Shown piece by piece: positions 27,223-36,494 of a stretch of DNA of 56,839 nt. Source of the DNA: CAYTWW01 sp043801855 (lineage in GTDB: Archaea > Nanobdellota > Nanobdellia > Woesearchaeales > GW2011-AR15); the NCBI GenBank assembly GCA_043801855.1, contig JAZDLQ010000015.1, positions 1 through 56,839 on the forward strand, in the 5' to 3' direction. The position numbers and the translations under genes are program-made. Below the pieces are notes generated by a model, which saw only the letters and a list, made by a program, of their open reading frames with translations, searched no databases and was not told the origin of the DNA. The first letter of the stretch is position 1, and every line of letters starts with the position of its first letter.

Positions 27223-27738
27223 AGTAACAACAATTAAGTCACTTCCTGGAATAAATATTCTTCCTGGAGCTGCTCTTTCCTTTTCAGGCCCGCATCCTCC
27301 ATTAATTATAGGCACAAATGTTCCATAATCCGAAGGCGGGTTTGACAGGCTTGATTTTAATTCTCTATCTCCGCTTAATTTGGCAGTAAATTCATAGTTT
27401 TTCCCCCATTTTTTAAGCGTTTCTTCAAGTATTTTTGTAATTGCGTCATGAGCATAAGCAAGTGAACTAGGGTGGATTCCGTCTTTGCACTTATTCTCAC
27501 TCTCAATTACATCTCTCAAGCAGTCAGCAAGAGTCAGCCTTGAGTCAGAATTTGTATTGACTATTGCATTTAGAATGTTTTGGGATACATCAGCTGAAAA
27601 AACTAAATCGCTGTCACGAGTTTTTCTTGAGTTCATTCCAATAATGAAAAGTCCGCCCAGTATCAGAAGCACAATGACTATAGCAAGGCCAAGTATTTCT
27701 GTCTGTGATTTCTTGCCGAGATTATTATTATTTTTCAT
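27202..27738 (-). CDS. pilin-like protein with class III-like signal
   Basis: A 178-residue protein beginning KKSQTEILGLAIVIVLLILGG, a class III-like signal (Gln-Thr-Glu before the hydrophobic helix). The body is extracellular with four Cys (ADCLRDVIESENKC; GGCGPE; VCEP) that may pair. Last gene of the 34085-27202 operon; overlaps the previous gene by 4 bases. Confidence 0.7.
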   Translation of the reverse strand: MKNNNNLGKKSQTEILGLAIVIVLLILGGLFIIGMNSRKTRDSDLVFSADVSQNILNAIVNTNSDSRLTLADCLRDVIESENKCKDGIHPSSLAYAHDAITKILEETLKKWGKNYEFTAKLSGDRELKSSLSNPPSDYGTFVPIINGGCGPEKERAAPGRIFIPGSDLIVVTLIVCEP

Positions 27739-28250
27739 ACGTAAATCTCCAGATCTATTAGGCCAAATGATTTCTGATTTGTTACAGGATCGTAGAGTGA
27801 AATAGGAAACATGATTTTTCGCTTTTGCCTGAATTTCTTTAAAGAGTTTTCGTATAATAAAAAATTGCCGTCAGTTGCGCCTAGCCAGCCTGTCTCCCAT
27901 GTGCCTGATTTTAAATCAAACTTTTTAATCACAATTTTTGTTGTTCCAAATATTGAATCATAATAATCCTTGTTATTAGCATATAATCCATTAGCGTCGG
28001 TAAATGCTTTTATCTTCTCAATGTCGTAGCAGTCTGGAGTTATTACATTATTGAAGCTGCACTGAATTTCCGGCAAAAAATTAATTATCTGTGACTTTTT
28101 AATTAGTTCAGCTTTTGCATATTCCTTTTGCTTCTGCGAATTTCCTGCTTTAGCCATAAATACATAAACAATTAGTCCTACTGCAACTATTATGATAAAT
28201 ATAAGAATTACAAAAGAGGTCTGCATTATCTGAAGCTGGGATTTTTTCAT
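27735..28250 (-). CDS. pilin-like protein
   Basis: A 171-residue protein with a short basic N-terminus and QLQIMQTSFVILIFIIIVAVG, a pilin-like hydrophobic helix (9-32). The extracellular part has two Cys (IQCSFNNVITPDCYD). Overlaps the downstream gene by 4 bases and the upstream AlbA_2 gene by 4 bases. Role inferred from the cluster. Confidence 0.65.
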   Translation of the reverse strand: MKKSQLQIMQTSFVILIFIIIVAVGLIVYVFMAKAGNSQKQKEYAKAELIKKSQIINFLPEIQCSFNNVITPDCYDIEKIKAFTDANGLYANNKDYYDSIFGTTKIVIKKFDLKSGTWETGWLGATDGNFLLYENSLKKFRQKRKIMFPISLYDPVTNQKSFGLIDLEIYV

Positions 28251-29551
28251 TTAATACTCCATATTCCTGTTCTTTTGTCGCCAATAAATTCAATTATACC
28301 TTCTTCTTTTAGCTCTTTTAAGTCTCTTTCTATTGTTTTTTCAGATACACTTAGCTCTTTTGAAAGAGAATTATATGTAAAATTATTTTTGTTTTTTATC
28401 TTGTCAAGAATATATATTCTCCTTTTATCTTTACCGACATCTTTACCGACATCTTTACCGACATCTGATATTATTTCAACAAAAAAATAGTTTTCATGCA
28501 GCTTGAATTCTACAGAATTATTGTTCTTTTTTGCATATTCTCTTATTCTTCTGATGCCTGTTCCTGCTTTTTCCATAAGATATGTTCTTGAAAGAAGGTC
28601 AGCTAAAAGTCTGTTTCTTGGGAATGAAAGCTTTCCAAACTCTTCTTTTGGAAAAAATGGCAGAAGACCTCCTGGATTATTCACAATTATTTTGCTCTTA
28701 AGTTTTTCAACTGCAACTTCTGCATCAATAAAATAATCCCTGTGGATTATTGCATTTACAACGATTTCCCTATACGCTTCAGCAGGATATTCTGAATATT
28801 CCTCTCTTTTTATGCCCTTAATATTATATTTGATAGGAATTCTTTCTTTAAGGTAATTAACTGAAAACTCAATATTTCCAATAATTCCTTTATCAATTTC
28901 CTTTTTATCAAGTATTTCAACTCTATTATCATCACTAAAATGAACCAGGCGCACCCTTGATGATTTAATGTATTTGCCAGGTTCTTTTGCAAAAAATAGA
29001 ACGCCTGCATTAGTCATATTCTCTTTGTATACATTCATGCTTTTCAAAAGCTCAACAGGATTGAGAAGAGAATCAGTTATTCCTGCAAGCTTTAGGAAAT
29101 ATGAAAATTTTTCATTGTCAAAATCCAGCATAACAAAATCAGGGCATATTTGCTCGTCAAATTTTATTTTATTCTCTCGAATGCTAAATCCTATTATTTC
29201 ATCTCGTGTTAATTTTTGACTATTTGCTCCAAGCCTTAAAAAAAATCCTTCTGAGCAGGAATAAGGCTTGTTTTTTCCTTCTGTAACTTCAATAACAATA
29301 AGCCCATCCTGCTGAATGATTTTAAGATCTATTTTAGGATCACAATTTCTTGCAATGTCATAGATTTGTGAGATAAGCTTGTTGCTAATATTTAACTTAA
29401 TCTTTTCGCCAGAATCTTTTACTCCAATAATTATTTTTCCGCCTGATGCATTTGTAAAAGCAACAATTTCTTTAGATAAGCCGCTGCCTATATTTTCCTT
29501 AAACTCAATGTATTGTCCTTCGCCTTCTTTTATTATTGATTCAAGATTCAT
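28247..29551 (-). CDS. AlbA_2 (Schlafen-like)/RecG-like regulator
   Basis: A 434-residue cytoplasmic protein. Residues 8-115 are an AlbA_2/Schlafen-type domain (EGQYIEFKENIG, FTNASGGKIIIGVKDSGE). A GHKL-like HATPase_c_4 region follows (EAYREIVVNAIIHRDYF near 260, VNNPGGLLPFF, MEKAGTGIRRIREY), as in transcriptional regulators formerly annotated RecG-like. A winged helix ends the chain (TYNSLSKELSVSEKTIERDLKELKEEG). A (VGKD)3 linker near 368 comes from a 12-bp tandem repeat. It lies inside the pilin-like operon with overlaps or 1-base gaps, so it may regulate that operon. Confidence 0.82.
   Translation of the reverse strand: MNLESIIKEGEGQYIEFKENIGSGLSKEIVAFTNASGGKIIIGVKDSGEKIKLNISNKLISQIYDIARNCDPKIDLKIIQQDGLIVIEVTEGKNKPYSCSEGFFLRLGANSQKLTRDEIIGFSIRENKIKFDEQICPDFVMLDFDNEKFSYFLKLAGITDSLLNPVELLKSMNVYKENMTNAGVLFFAKEPGKYIKSSRVRLVHFSDDNRVEILDKKEIDKGIIGNIEFSVNYLKERIPIKYNIKGIKREEYSEYPAEAYREIVVNAIIHRDYFIDAEVAVEKLKSKIIVNNPGGLLPFFPKEEFGKLSFPRNRLLADLLSRTYLMEKAGTGIRRIREYAKKNNNSVEFKLHENYFFVEIISDVGKDVGKDVGKDKRRIYILDKIKNKNNFTYNSLSKELSVSEKTIERDLKELKEEGIIEFIGDKRTGIWSIK
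28429..28464. repeat. three tandem copies of a 12-bp repeat
   Basis: CTTTACCGACAT is repeated three times exactly, inside the AlbA_2 gene. It encodes (DVGK)3 in the linker before the winged helix. As 12 is a multiple of three, copy changes would alter linker length without breaking the frame. Confidence 0.85.
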
Positions 29552-29552
29552 T

Positions 29553-30596
29553 TTAGTATAGGAAAGGACATGCTGCGTTAATTAAATCTTTATTAAAACC
29601 ATTGACGTTATCGGATATTCTATCCACTTGATCAAGTTGTGTAATATCAATATCAGTCAATTTATCTAACTCATCATTTATTCCACCATAGTCTTTAGTC
29701 TTAGTTTGTTTAGGACAAATAGCTTTTATATTTCCATTTAAACTATTTGATTTTAATTTCAATGACTCAGCAACAAGCTTCATTTTACCTATTGCCTTAT
29801 TCATATTGCACTCATACAATGGAGCAGTTTCTGAATAAATTGCCCCAATTAATGATGCTTTGTTAAAGTAAAGGTGCTCATTCTCTGTGCTAGTTTCAAA
29901 ATTATTATCTTTAAAGATATAGAATGTTACTTCGCCATGACCATTGGGAAAATCTCCTGCGATTTTTTTAATTTTAATAGCACTTATGTCTTTTGGCTTA
30001 ATTCCGTCCCTATTTATGTTAATGGTATCAAGATTTTCACTAAAAGTAATTATTCTTAATTTCCTAAACCCGCTGCCTTCAATTGTTGCACCAGAATCAA
30101 CTAATTCTATTTTGATATTTTTTGGAAGCGCTGCCTTATCAGGATATATTGGATTCCAGAGTTTTTCATAAAGGTTGTTTGCATCTTTAATTATCACATA
30201 TTTCACATCAGGGCTTGTTGCATACATCATGTATGAGGCTTTGAACGGCGTTTCCCAGAAAAGAGTATAGCTTGTTATATTTTCTTTCAAAGAATCCGGC
30301 GAGAAAAGCGCTTTATTTTTCAGGCCTATTCCCTCAAAGTTATGCCCTTTTATTGACAGAAAGTCGCAGTCAACATTTATCTCTTTGTCAAGAAGCTCTA
30401 TGCTGTGCTCTGTAAGAGGGCTTGATTCAAGGCTTGTTGTTATGCCGTCAAGATAATTGATTATTTCATAGTCCAGGCTTTGCTCTCCGCTTTTTGCAAT
30501 GCCTCTGGCAACAAGCCCAAAAAAAACAAGAAATATTGCACCTGCAATAAGTACAAAAATCCAGTTAAACTGTATTTCAATTACTCCCTTTTTCAT
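29553..30596 (-). CDS. pilus-cluster membrane-anchored protein
   Basis: A 347-residue protein with a pilin-like N-terminus (KKGVIEIQFNWIFVLIAGAIFLVFFG) and a large extracellular domain with four or more Cys (VDCDFLS, ECNMNKAIG, AICPKQ, AACPFLY). Ends one base before the AlbA_2 start and overlaps the upstream gene by 4 bases. No family recognised; role inferred from the cluster. Confidence 0.65.
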   Translation of the reverse strand: MKKGVIEIQFNWIFVLIAGAIFLVFFGLVARGIAKSGEQSLDYEIINYLDGITTSLESSPLTEHSIELLDKEINVDCDFLSIKGHNFEGIGLKNKALFSPDSLKENITSYTLFWETPFKASYMMYATSPDVKYVIIKDANNLYEKLWNPIYPDKAALPKNIKIELVDSGATIEGSGFRKLRIITFSENLDTININRDGIKPKDISAIKIKKIAGDFPNGHGEVTFYIFKDNNFETSTENEHLYFNKASLIGAIYSETAPLYECNMNKAIGKMKLVAESLKLKSNSLNGNIKAICPKQTKTKDYGGINDELDKLTDIDITQLDQVDRISDNVNGFNKDLINAACPFLY

Positions 30597-31192
30597 TTTT
30601 CCAAAGTATCTTCAAAAACAGAAGAATATGTTCCTTCTCCCTTGAAATAAAGAAAAATTCCGGCAGAATTTTTTATACAGGTGAAGTATTTTTCACTTTC
30701 AGTATATGGTGGTGGTGGTACAAACTCTTTAACATGAATTTTATCAACATAAAAAGAGTCAACAATAATTTTATTATCTTTTATTATAAACACATTTTTT
30801 TTAACACTGCTTTCTACACTGTCTTTTATTAGGGATAAAGCCAAGAATTCAACATCACCTGGCTGTCTATTAGAATTATAACCCTCTATTGCGCCTCCTG
30901 TGCCTGTTATTGCGTTTTTTGTAATAGAATCATCAACTTTACTATCCAAAATACACACATGCGTATATTTTGCAGGAAGGCTAAATTCTTCTCTTAAGAC
31001 TGATTCCCATTCACTTGATGATTGTCTTGCAGCTGACTTAAAGCCTGACTGAAATTCACTAATAACACTTGTATCTGCACTTTTACTGAAAGATGCTATT
31101 GCCTTATAGCCTACAATAAGAGTAATGCCAATAATCACAAAGCCTAAAATGTAAATGAATACCTGACTACTTACTTCGCTTTTTTTTTTCAT
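30593..31192 (-). CDS. pilus-cluster membrane-anchored protein
   Basis: A 199-residue protein with N-terminal KKKSEVSSQVFIYILGFVIIGITLIVGY, a basic segment followed by a pilin-like hydrophobic helix. The extracellular part has an unusual PPPP turn near 167 and two Cys (HVCILD, YFTCIKN). It follows the 962-residue surface protein by 4 bases and overlaps the next gene by 4 bases. Confidence 0.65.
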   Translation of the reverse strand: MKKKSEVSSQVFIYILGFVIIGITLIVGYKAIASFSKSADTSVISEFQSGFKSAARQSSSEWESVLREEFSLPAKYTHVCILDSKVDDSITKNAITGTGGAIEGYNSNRQPGDVEFLALSLIKDSVESSVKKNVFIIKDNKIIVDSFYVDKIHVKEFVPPPPYTESEKYFTCIKNSAGIFLYFKGEGTYSSVFEDTLEK

Positions 31193-31196
31193 TTTA

Positions 31197-34085
31197 CTAC
31201 CTTTTTTTTATCAATTCATTAAGCTTATCCATACTGTTTTTTTGAGTGGATTCATTTTTTGCAATTAATTCGTCTATTGAACTATCGCTATTACTATTTC
31301 CTCTTAGCACTAAATCTAATTTTTTAAAAGTTTTATTTCTTTTCAATAAGCTGGTTAATTTGTCAATAGCCTTATGATTATCTGTCATAGGTCGCTTTTC
31401 TTGCTTTTTTACAATTTCTTTTGGTTTTGGAGCAGCAGCTTGTTCTTTTTTTGGAACTATCACATCATTATTTTCAATAAATGCATCAAATAAATGATCT
31501 CTTTTCTTTTTTACCAGCACTTGTTTTTTTCTGAATATATTGTCCCCAATGTCCCAATTTGCTTTAGATTCAATAATACTCGGTAAAATTGTTTTCTTGC
31601 TTTTTTCTGGAATGCTTTCCTGATAACTTGTTCCTGTGACATTATTGTAAGAACCACTTTTTGCAATTGGCTGGTTAGTGCTGTTTACTTCAAATTGCTG
31701 TCCTTGCCTTCTTTCAGCGGCACTTTCATTAATATTTTGCTGCATAGATTCTTTTTTTTGAGATGATGTAGCAGATAATTTTTTTTGCGGTTTTTTACTT
31801 ACTAAGAAATAAGCTCCACCACCAATTATAAGAATAATCGGAATGATAAAAAGCATTAATGTCAATATCGAAAGAGGCGGCTTTTCATTTTTATTTGTGG
31901 GGCTTGTGCCTTCATCTCTCTCTTGCTTATCACTATATCCGTCTCCGTCTGTATCTTCTTTATCAACTCTTGTCCCTATATCACACTCAACAGAACTTTT
32001 TAGGCCGTCTTTATCGTAATCATCATCTTTTGAAAATTTGACTGAATCTGGATTACATATTTTTTCTTTTACATCTGTAATTCCGTTTTTATTGCTGTCT
32101 TTTTTTAGAGGATCTTCTTTTTGGCAATCTGCAGAAGCAGTTGGATTTTTTCCCTGTTTTATCTCATCATTATCCAGGCATCCGTCTCCATCTGAATCTT
32201 GAGATCTTGGGTTTGTGCTTACAGAATAATTTTCTTTTAAATTATATTCTATTAGGTTAGTAAGTCCATCGGAGTCATAATCCAGAGCAGCATCAGCAGG
32301 ATCCTCATCATTCATGTTGTAGGTTTGTTCCCAATCAAAAGGAATGCCGTCATTATCGCAATCGCTTTCACATGTTTGATTTTTGCAAAGAGTTTTCTGT
32401 ACTGGGCAAACTGAGCTTTCACAGTCAGGATCATCTTCTGAATCGCAGTCAGGATCACATATGTTATCAGAAATACTGCTGCAGCAGCCATCAAGAGTTG
32501 AACTACATACTGGTGTTATAACAGCTGATATTTCAACACTTAAATTTCCATTTACTGTGTTTCCGTCGTTGTCTGCTACGCTATAGCAAAAAACAGAGGT
32601 CTTCTTTACTGGCACAGGCAGATTATACTGAATCATCTGGCAGCTGTTGCAATCTGCACAATACGGATTTGAATCATCAACCAAAGAGTATTTTTTTGAA
32701 ACGCATGTTCCGTCATAATCAACGCAAACGAGTGTTACTTTTTTTTCAATTGTCCCGTTATCAGCTGAAACTCTTACTGAAGGAGGAGTTATTGTTTTTC
32801 TGCATTCACTGCTATTCTCACTAAGCACTTTAACTGGCTGGCTTTTTTCAATAGGACCTATGTTTCCTGCAATATCTATTGCTCTTACCTCCCAAGTATA
32901 TGATTTGTCTTCTTCAAGATCTAAGCCTCTTTTTTTAGCAGACCCATCGCTTCTTTGCCACTCCACTAAGACCTTATTGCTGCTATCAATTATCCTGTAA
33001 CTAAAATAGTCTATTCCCATATTGTCTTTTGCCTTGAAACTTGCTGAAAGCTGGTTTTTTTCGCAGGTGTAGTTTTCGGGTGTAATGCTTAGATTATAAG
33101 GAGGAGTACTGTCTAGAATGAAGGAGATTGTCTTAAATCCGTCAGATCCGCCTAAGTCATAAACACATTTTACAGGAATATCATGTTTTTTTTCTTCCAT
33201 ATCAAAAATGTCTACAGTATGCTGCTTTTTGTGGTCGCCGAGTAGCTTGTTTGCATAATTTTCGCCATAATAGCATATAGAATCCCTGTTAGTTTCGACA
33301 TAAAGACTAACTTTTGTTCCGTTTAAAATCCCAGACGGCCCGTACGACAATATTTGGTTTGCGGCAGCGAGATTAACGGTAAAATTAATTGTAGATGCAT
33401 TTGTTTTTAATCCTGCCCTGTTTATACAGGAAAAAATCATAGAATAATTTTTTTTATCTTCCAGCATAGGAAAAGTAGTATAATTTAATTCTATTATCCT
33501 TGTTTTTGAAAAAAATGTGCCGTCTTTTACGTAAATCTGCTTTCCAAGATTACTTCCTTCCGGAAAGATAGTTCTCATTGATTCAAACACAGAATAAGAT
33601 TCATCAAGTTTGCATGAAATCTCATCATCTGAATCTATTGTGAGTGTTGTTGATATTCTTTCTATTGATATTTTTGGAAGAGCATATGAAGAGCTAATTA
33701 TCGGAGGAGCAGTATCGACATTTAGCTCAATTTCAGTTGTGCTGTTATCGTTTGTTATCCCTTGTGGAGTTATGCATACTACATAAATTTTTCTTGATAT
33801 TCCTTGCGTTCCTTCTATATCCGTAAAATTGGCAATTCTATGTCTGAATGCATCAATTTTTGAAAAAAAGTTTCTTTCTCCCTGTATATCAGAAAACTTT
33901 AAGGCAGGCGAATTACTATATTTACATAGCGTAGTTTCAACTGTTGTGCTGATTGTTAAGTCAAAGCTATCTGTTGCAGAAACACCATATTGCGGATTAA
34001 TTAGTGTTACATTAAATCCAAGGGCACTGTTGGCACAAATGAGAGTAAAAAATAGGCTAACTAACGCTATTTTTAATTTATACAA
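31197..34085 (-). CDS. large surface protein with Ig-like and Ca-binding repeats
   Basis: A 962-residue protein. Signal peptide 1-23 (LVSLFFTLICANSALG). Several Ig/fibronectin-like beta domains span about 24-520. A Cys- and Asp-rich segment follows (NICDPDCDSEDDPDC), then five or so thrombospondin-3/EF-hand-like repeats from about 560 to 720 (DYDSDGLTNLIEYN, DSDGDGCLDNDEIK, DTDGDGYSDKQERD), which bind Ca2+ in known members. A membrane segment (LTLMLFIIPIILIIGG, near 735) and a basic cytoplasmic tail of about 200 residues complete it. First gene of the operon that runs to 27202. Function probably cell-surface adhesion or scaffolding (inference). Confidence 0.8.
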   Translation of the reverse strand: MYKLKIALVSLFFTLICANSALGFNVTLINPQYGVSATDSFDLTISTTVETTLCKYSNSPALKFSDIQGERNFFSKIDAFRHRIANFTDIEGTQGISRKIYVVCITPQGITNDNSTTEIELNVDTAPPIISSSYALPKISIERISTTLTIDSDDEISCKLDESYSVFESMRTIFPEGSNLGKQIYVKDGTFFSKTRIIELNYTTFPMLEDKKNYSMIFSCINRAGLKTNASTINFTVNLAAANQILSYGPSGILNGTKVSLYVETNRDSICYYGENYANKLLGDHKKQHTVDIFDMEEKKHDIPVKCVYDLGGSDGFKTISFILDSTPPYNLSITPENYTCEKNQLSASFKAKDNMGIDYFSYRIIDSSNKVLVEWQRSDGSAKKRGLDLEEDKSYTWEVRAIDIAGNIGPIEKSQPVKVLSENSSECRKTITPPSVRVSADNGTIEKKVTLVCVDYDGTCVSKKYSLVDDSNPYCADCNSCQMIQYNLPVPVKKTSVFCYSVADNDGNTVNGNLSVEISAVITPVCSSTLDGCCSSISDNICDPDCDSEDDPDCESSVCPVQKTLCKNQTCESDCDNDGIPFDWEQTYNMNDEDPADAALDYDSDGLTNLIEYNLKENYSVSTNPRSQDSDGDGCLDNDEIKQGKNPTASADCQKEDPLKKDSNKNGITDVKEKICNPDSVKFSKDDDYDKDGLKSSVECDIGTRVDKEDTDGDGYSDKQERDEGTSPTNKNEKPPLSILTLMLFIIPIILIIGGGAYFLVSKKPQKKLSATSSQKKESMQQNINESAAERRQGQQFEVNSTNQPIAKSGSYNNVTGTSYQESIPEKSKKTILPSIIESKANWDIGDNIFRKKQVLVKKKRDHLFDAFIENNDVIVPKKEQAAAPKPKEIVKKQEKRPMTDNHKAIDKLTSLLKRNKTFKKLDLVLRGNSNSDSSIDELIAKNESTQKNSMDKLNELIKKR

Positions 34086-34268
34086 CTCGTTACCACCTTC
34101 TTTTTTATACTTATAAACAAAGACTTACATTTAAATTTATTCTAAAACAAGTTATTAATCTATCTCTTTTTTATCCAATTATTGAGAATATTGAAAAAGT
34201 TTATACCTAAAATAAATCGTATCTTCAGAACAAAAAATTTAATAATCTCTCTCACTTATAAGAAAATA

Positions 34269-35173
34269 ATGAAAATATTTCTTTATATGATTATTTTTTT
34301 AATGATTAGCGGCAGTATTTATCTATCATTCAATGAAATAACAGATTATACAAGCGATTTTCCATTTTTCCCTATACTAATGTTGATAACAGGAATTATT
34401 ATCCTTTTTAACGAAAAAAATGTGAATTAAATAAAAGAACACACTTATTTATAATTTTATTATTATTATTTGCCCTCATTTACTTTATTAGTAAAATAAT
34501 ATATTTAGATCGGTTGTTTAACACTAATAGTAATTTTATTGATTATAGTATATCCACAGCGATTCCATTTTCTTTTTTAATCATCCTAGTCATTTTCATT
34601 ATTGTATTATACAGAATAAAGATAAATAATGAAACATGTGATCCAAAACACTTTAAGAAAATCTTTACATCTGTTTTAATAATTTTGTATATTATTATGT
34701 TAATTTTCCTACTTATGCCAAACAGCTTATGGAGAACTGCGTCTGTCAAATATAAAGTGCCCTTCTTATGTAATTTTATTGTGAAAACTGAGCATTTTGA
34801 TGATTATTCATTGAACTCAAACCAACTTAAAAGTGGCTGCAAGTCATATTATTGGCAGACAATTAATAATACTGAGTATTGCTTTAATAATGCCGATGAT
34901 GCTGGCTATTGTCTTTTCGATATTGGTAGTGATGAACCAAAAATTTATTTTGATTGTTCAAAAATAACAAGAATTTCATCAAGAGAATTCTGTTTTTTTC
35001 TATTGGCAGATGAGAAAGATGATATTAATTTCTGTGACAAAATAGTCGTAAGTGGTACACAAATGAAAGATAGATGCTTCTATAACATAGCAGTTGGAAC
35101 AAAAAATAAGGTTTTATGCGATAGAATATTAAATACAGATGATAGAGACATCTGTTATTATTATGCCAGATAG
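34269..35173 (+). pseudogene. membrane protein split at an A7 tract
   Basis: A first frame (ATG 34269 to 34430, 53 residues) has two hydrophobic segments and ends at a TAA just after AAAAAAA (34414-34420). A second frame is open across that tract and continues to 35173 with more membrane segments and a Cys-rich extracellular part (SGCKSYYW, YCFNNADDAGYCLFD, FDCSK, DICYYYAR). It has no ATG before the membrane segments, only a TTG at 34514. One added A would fuse the two (NEKKCELNKRTHLF) into about 301 residues. Sequencing slippage in the A-tract is a real possibility; two separate genes is the alternative. Confidence 0.5.
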
Positions 35174-35180
35174 TTCGTTT

Positions 35181-35306
35181 AAATTGCACTGCCAGAAATC
35201 CAGATACTTCAGTATACTGGATGAATGGCATTGCTTGGCAGTGCAATTTGCTGAAGTCCGAGCTGTGAATCCCCACCATTTATGGTAGGGGAGAGCCTCG
35301 GACTTC
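35181..35306. mobile_element. hairpin-bounded noncoding element, PATE-like
   Basis: Two nested-hairpin units stand side by side. The first is a perfect 14-bp inverted repeat (AAATTGCACTGCCA at 35181-35194; complement at 35236-35249) enclosing ATCCAG-ATACT / AGTAT-A-CTGGAT. The second is GAAGTCCGAG (35253-35262) with CTCGGACTTC (35297-35306) enclosing CCCCACCATTTATGGTAGGGG. The last resembles IS200/IS605 right ends, so this may be a palindrome-associated nonautonomous element. No open frame. Confidence 0.45.
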
Positions 35307-35322
35307 ATTCAATTTAAAAATA

Positions 35323-35442
35323 CGCGGTTGAGAAGATTTGAACTCCCGACCTGCTGCTTTCTTTTTAGGCAACACCTTAAATGAACTTGGGCGTTAGACC
35401 AAATAGGAGGCAGCCGCTCTATCCAAGCTGAGCTACAACCGC
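35323..35442 (-). tRNA. tRNA-Arg(CCU) with intron
   Basis: Acceptor GCGGTTG / CAACCGC, D-arm GCTCAGCTTGGATAGAGC, T-arm GGGAG-TTCAAAT-CTTCT and anticodon arm GCTGC-CTCCTA...A-GCAGC give Arg with anticodon CCU. A 45-base intron follows position 37; 120 minus 45 leaves 75 bases. No CCA encoded. The 252 bases that follow (35443-35694) hold a short CTAAGC/GCTTAG palindrome (35486-35501) and a TATA-like ATTTATATATTT near 35580, and nothing else I recognise. Confidence 0.87.
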
Positions 35443-35694
35443 ATATGTAGGTTTAGGAAACTATATTTTATTTTAAAAGCTTTCTAAGCCTCAGCTTAGT
35501 GTATTCATGCCTTTGATTGGGCACTACTCCATTAGATCTTCATTGGCTGTCTAGGCTTTTTATTAATAGTCATTATCTTTATTTATATATTTTTTTGATA
35601 GATAAGAAGCAAAACAGAGAATACTTGTGCTTGCATTTTTAATATTCACAAAATATATATAGGGGATTTGATTAATTTTTTTCAGGTGAAATAT

Positions 35695-36423
35695 ATGCAA
35701 AAATTTATTCGTGCTGAAGAGGTAATGTCCAAGGATGTTTTTGTTGTCGATAATAAGGCAACTATACTTACTGCAGCAAAATTAATGGTCAAATACAAGA
35801 CAAGCTCACTAATTGCAATGGAGAATACAAAGCCAAAAGGAATTATCACTGAGTATGATGTAATTCAGCTTGTTGTAAAGGGAGAAGACCATAATAAAAT
35901 ACCTGTGTCAAAAGTAATGAGCACGCCAATTGTAACAGTAGATTATGAAGATTCTTTTTTTGAAGTGATTAAATTAATGCGTAACAAGAATTTTAAGAGA
36001 ATTCCTGTTTTAAAAAATAATGTAATTGTCGGATTAATCAATGAGGCAGAAGTTACCAAAGGAATTATTTACATTAACAAGCTTCTAAATGAGGAGTTGC
36101 GAGGCGGAATGATTACAAAAGACGCACATAGAAACGCTGAAGAAGATATGTTAAAAAATGTTCTTGTTGAGAGCCTGAAAAAAGAGCCGCCATGGGTTAA
36201 AAAACAGCTTGAGCTTTTACAGAAAATTTCAAGTGAACAAGAGGAAGTAATTAAAAAAATAGTTTCTTCAGCAAAAAAATATACACTTGGCGATTGGAGA
36301 ATCAATATCTGGTCAAATTGCGAGTTTAAATTTGAAAAGATGAAGAATAATGAAATTATTTATATGTGCAAGAAGCTAAATAACTTCTGCGTTTATAAGA
36401 ACTGCCCGCTAAATGATTTTTAA
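35695..36423 (+). CDS. tandem CBS-domain protein with Cys-rich C-terminus
   Basis: A 242-residue protein. Two CBS domains occupy about 1-125 (EEVMSKDVFVVDNKATILTAA; KVMSTPIVTVDYEDSFFEV), which in known proteins bind adenosine nucleotides as a regulatory module. A helical linker and a C-terminal segment with four Cys (NCEFKFEKM, MCKKLNNFCVYKNC) follow, possibly a small metal site. Start at ATG 35695, preceded by CAGGTGA; an upstream in-frame alternative at 35668 lacks a ribosome site. Partner unknown; the nearby KaiC/kinase module suggests signalling. Confidence 0.8.
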   Translation: MQKFIRAEEVMSKDVFVVDNKATILTAAKLMVKYKTSSLIAMENTKPKGIITEYDVIQLVVKGEDHNKIPVSKVMSTPIVTVDYEDSFFEVIKLMRNKNFKRIPVLKNNVIVGLINEAEVTKGIIYINKLLNEELRGGMITKDAHRNAEEDMLKNVLVESLKKEPPWVKKQLELLQKISSEQEEVIKKIVSSAKKYTLGDWRINIWSNCEFKFEKMKNNEIIYMCKKLNNFCVYKNCPLNDF

Positions 36424-36494
36424 TCCTTTACTAATTTATTTTTTATTCTGTTATGTCTAAAGAACTTAGAAAAAATAAAGAAAAATTGCTATTC

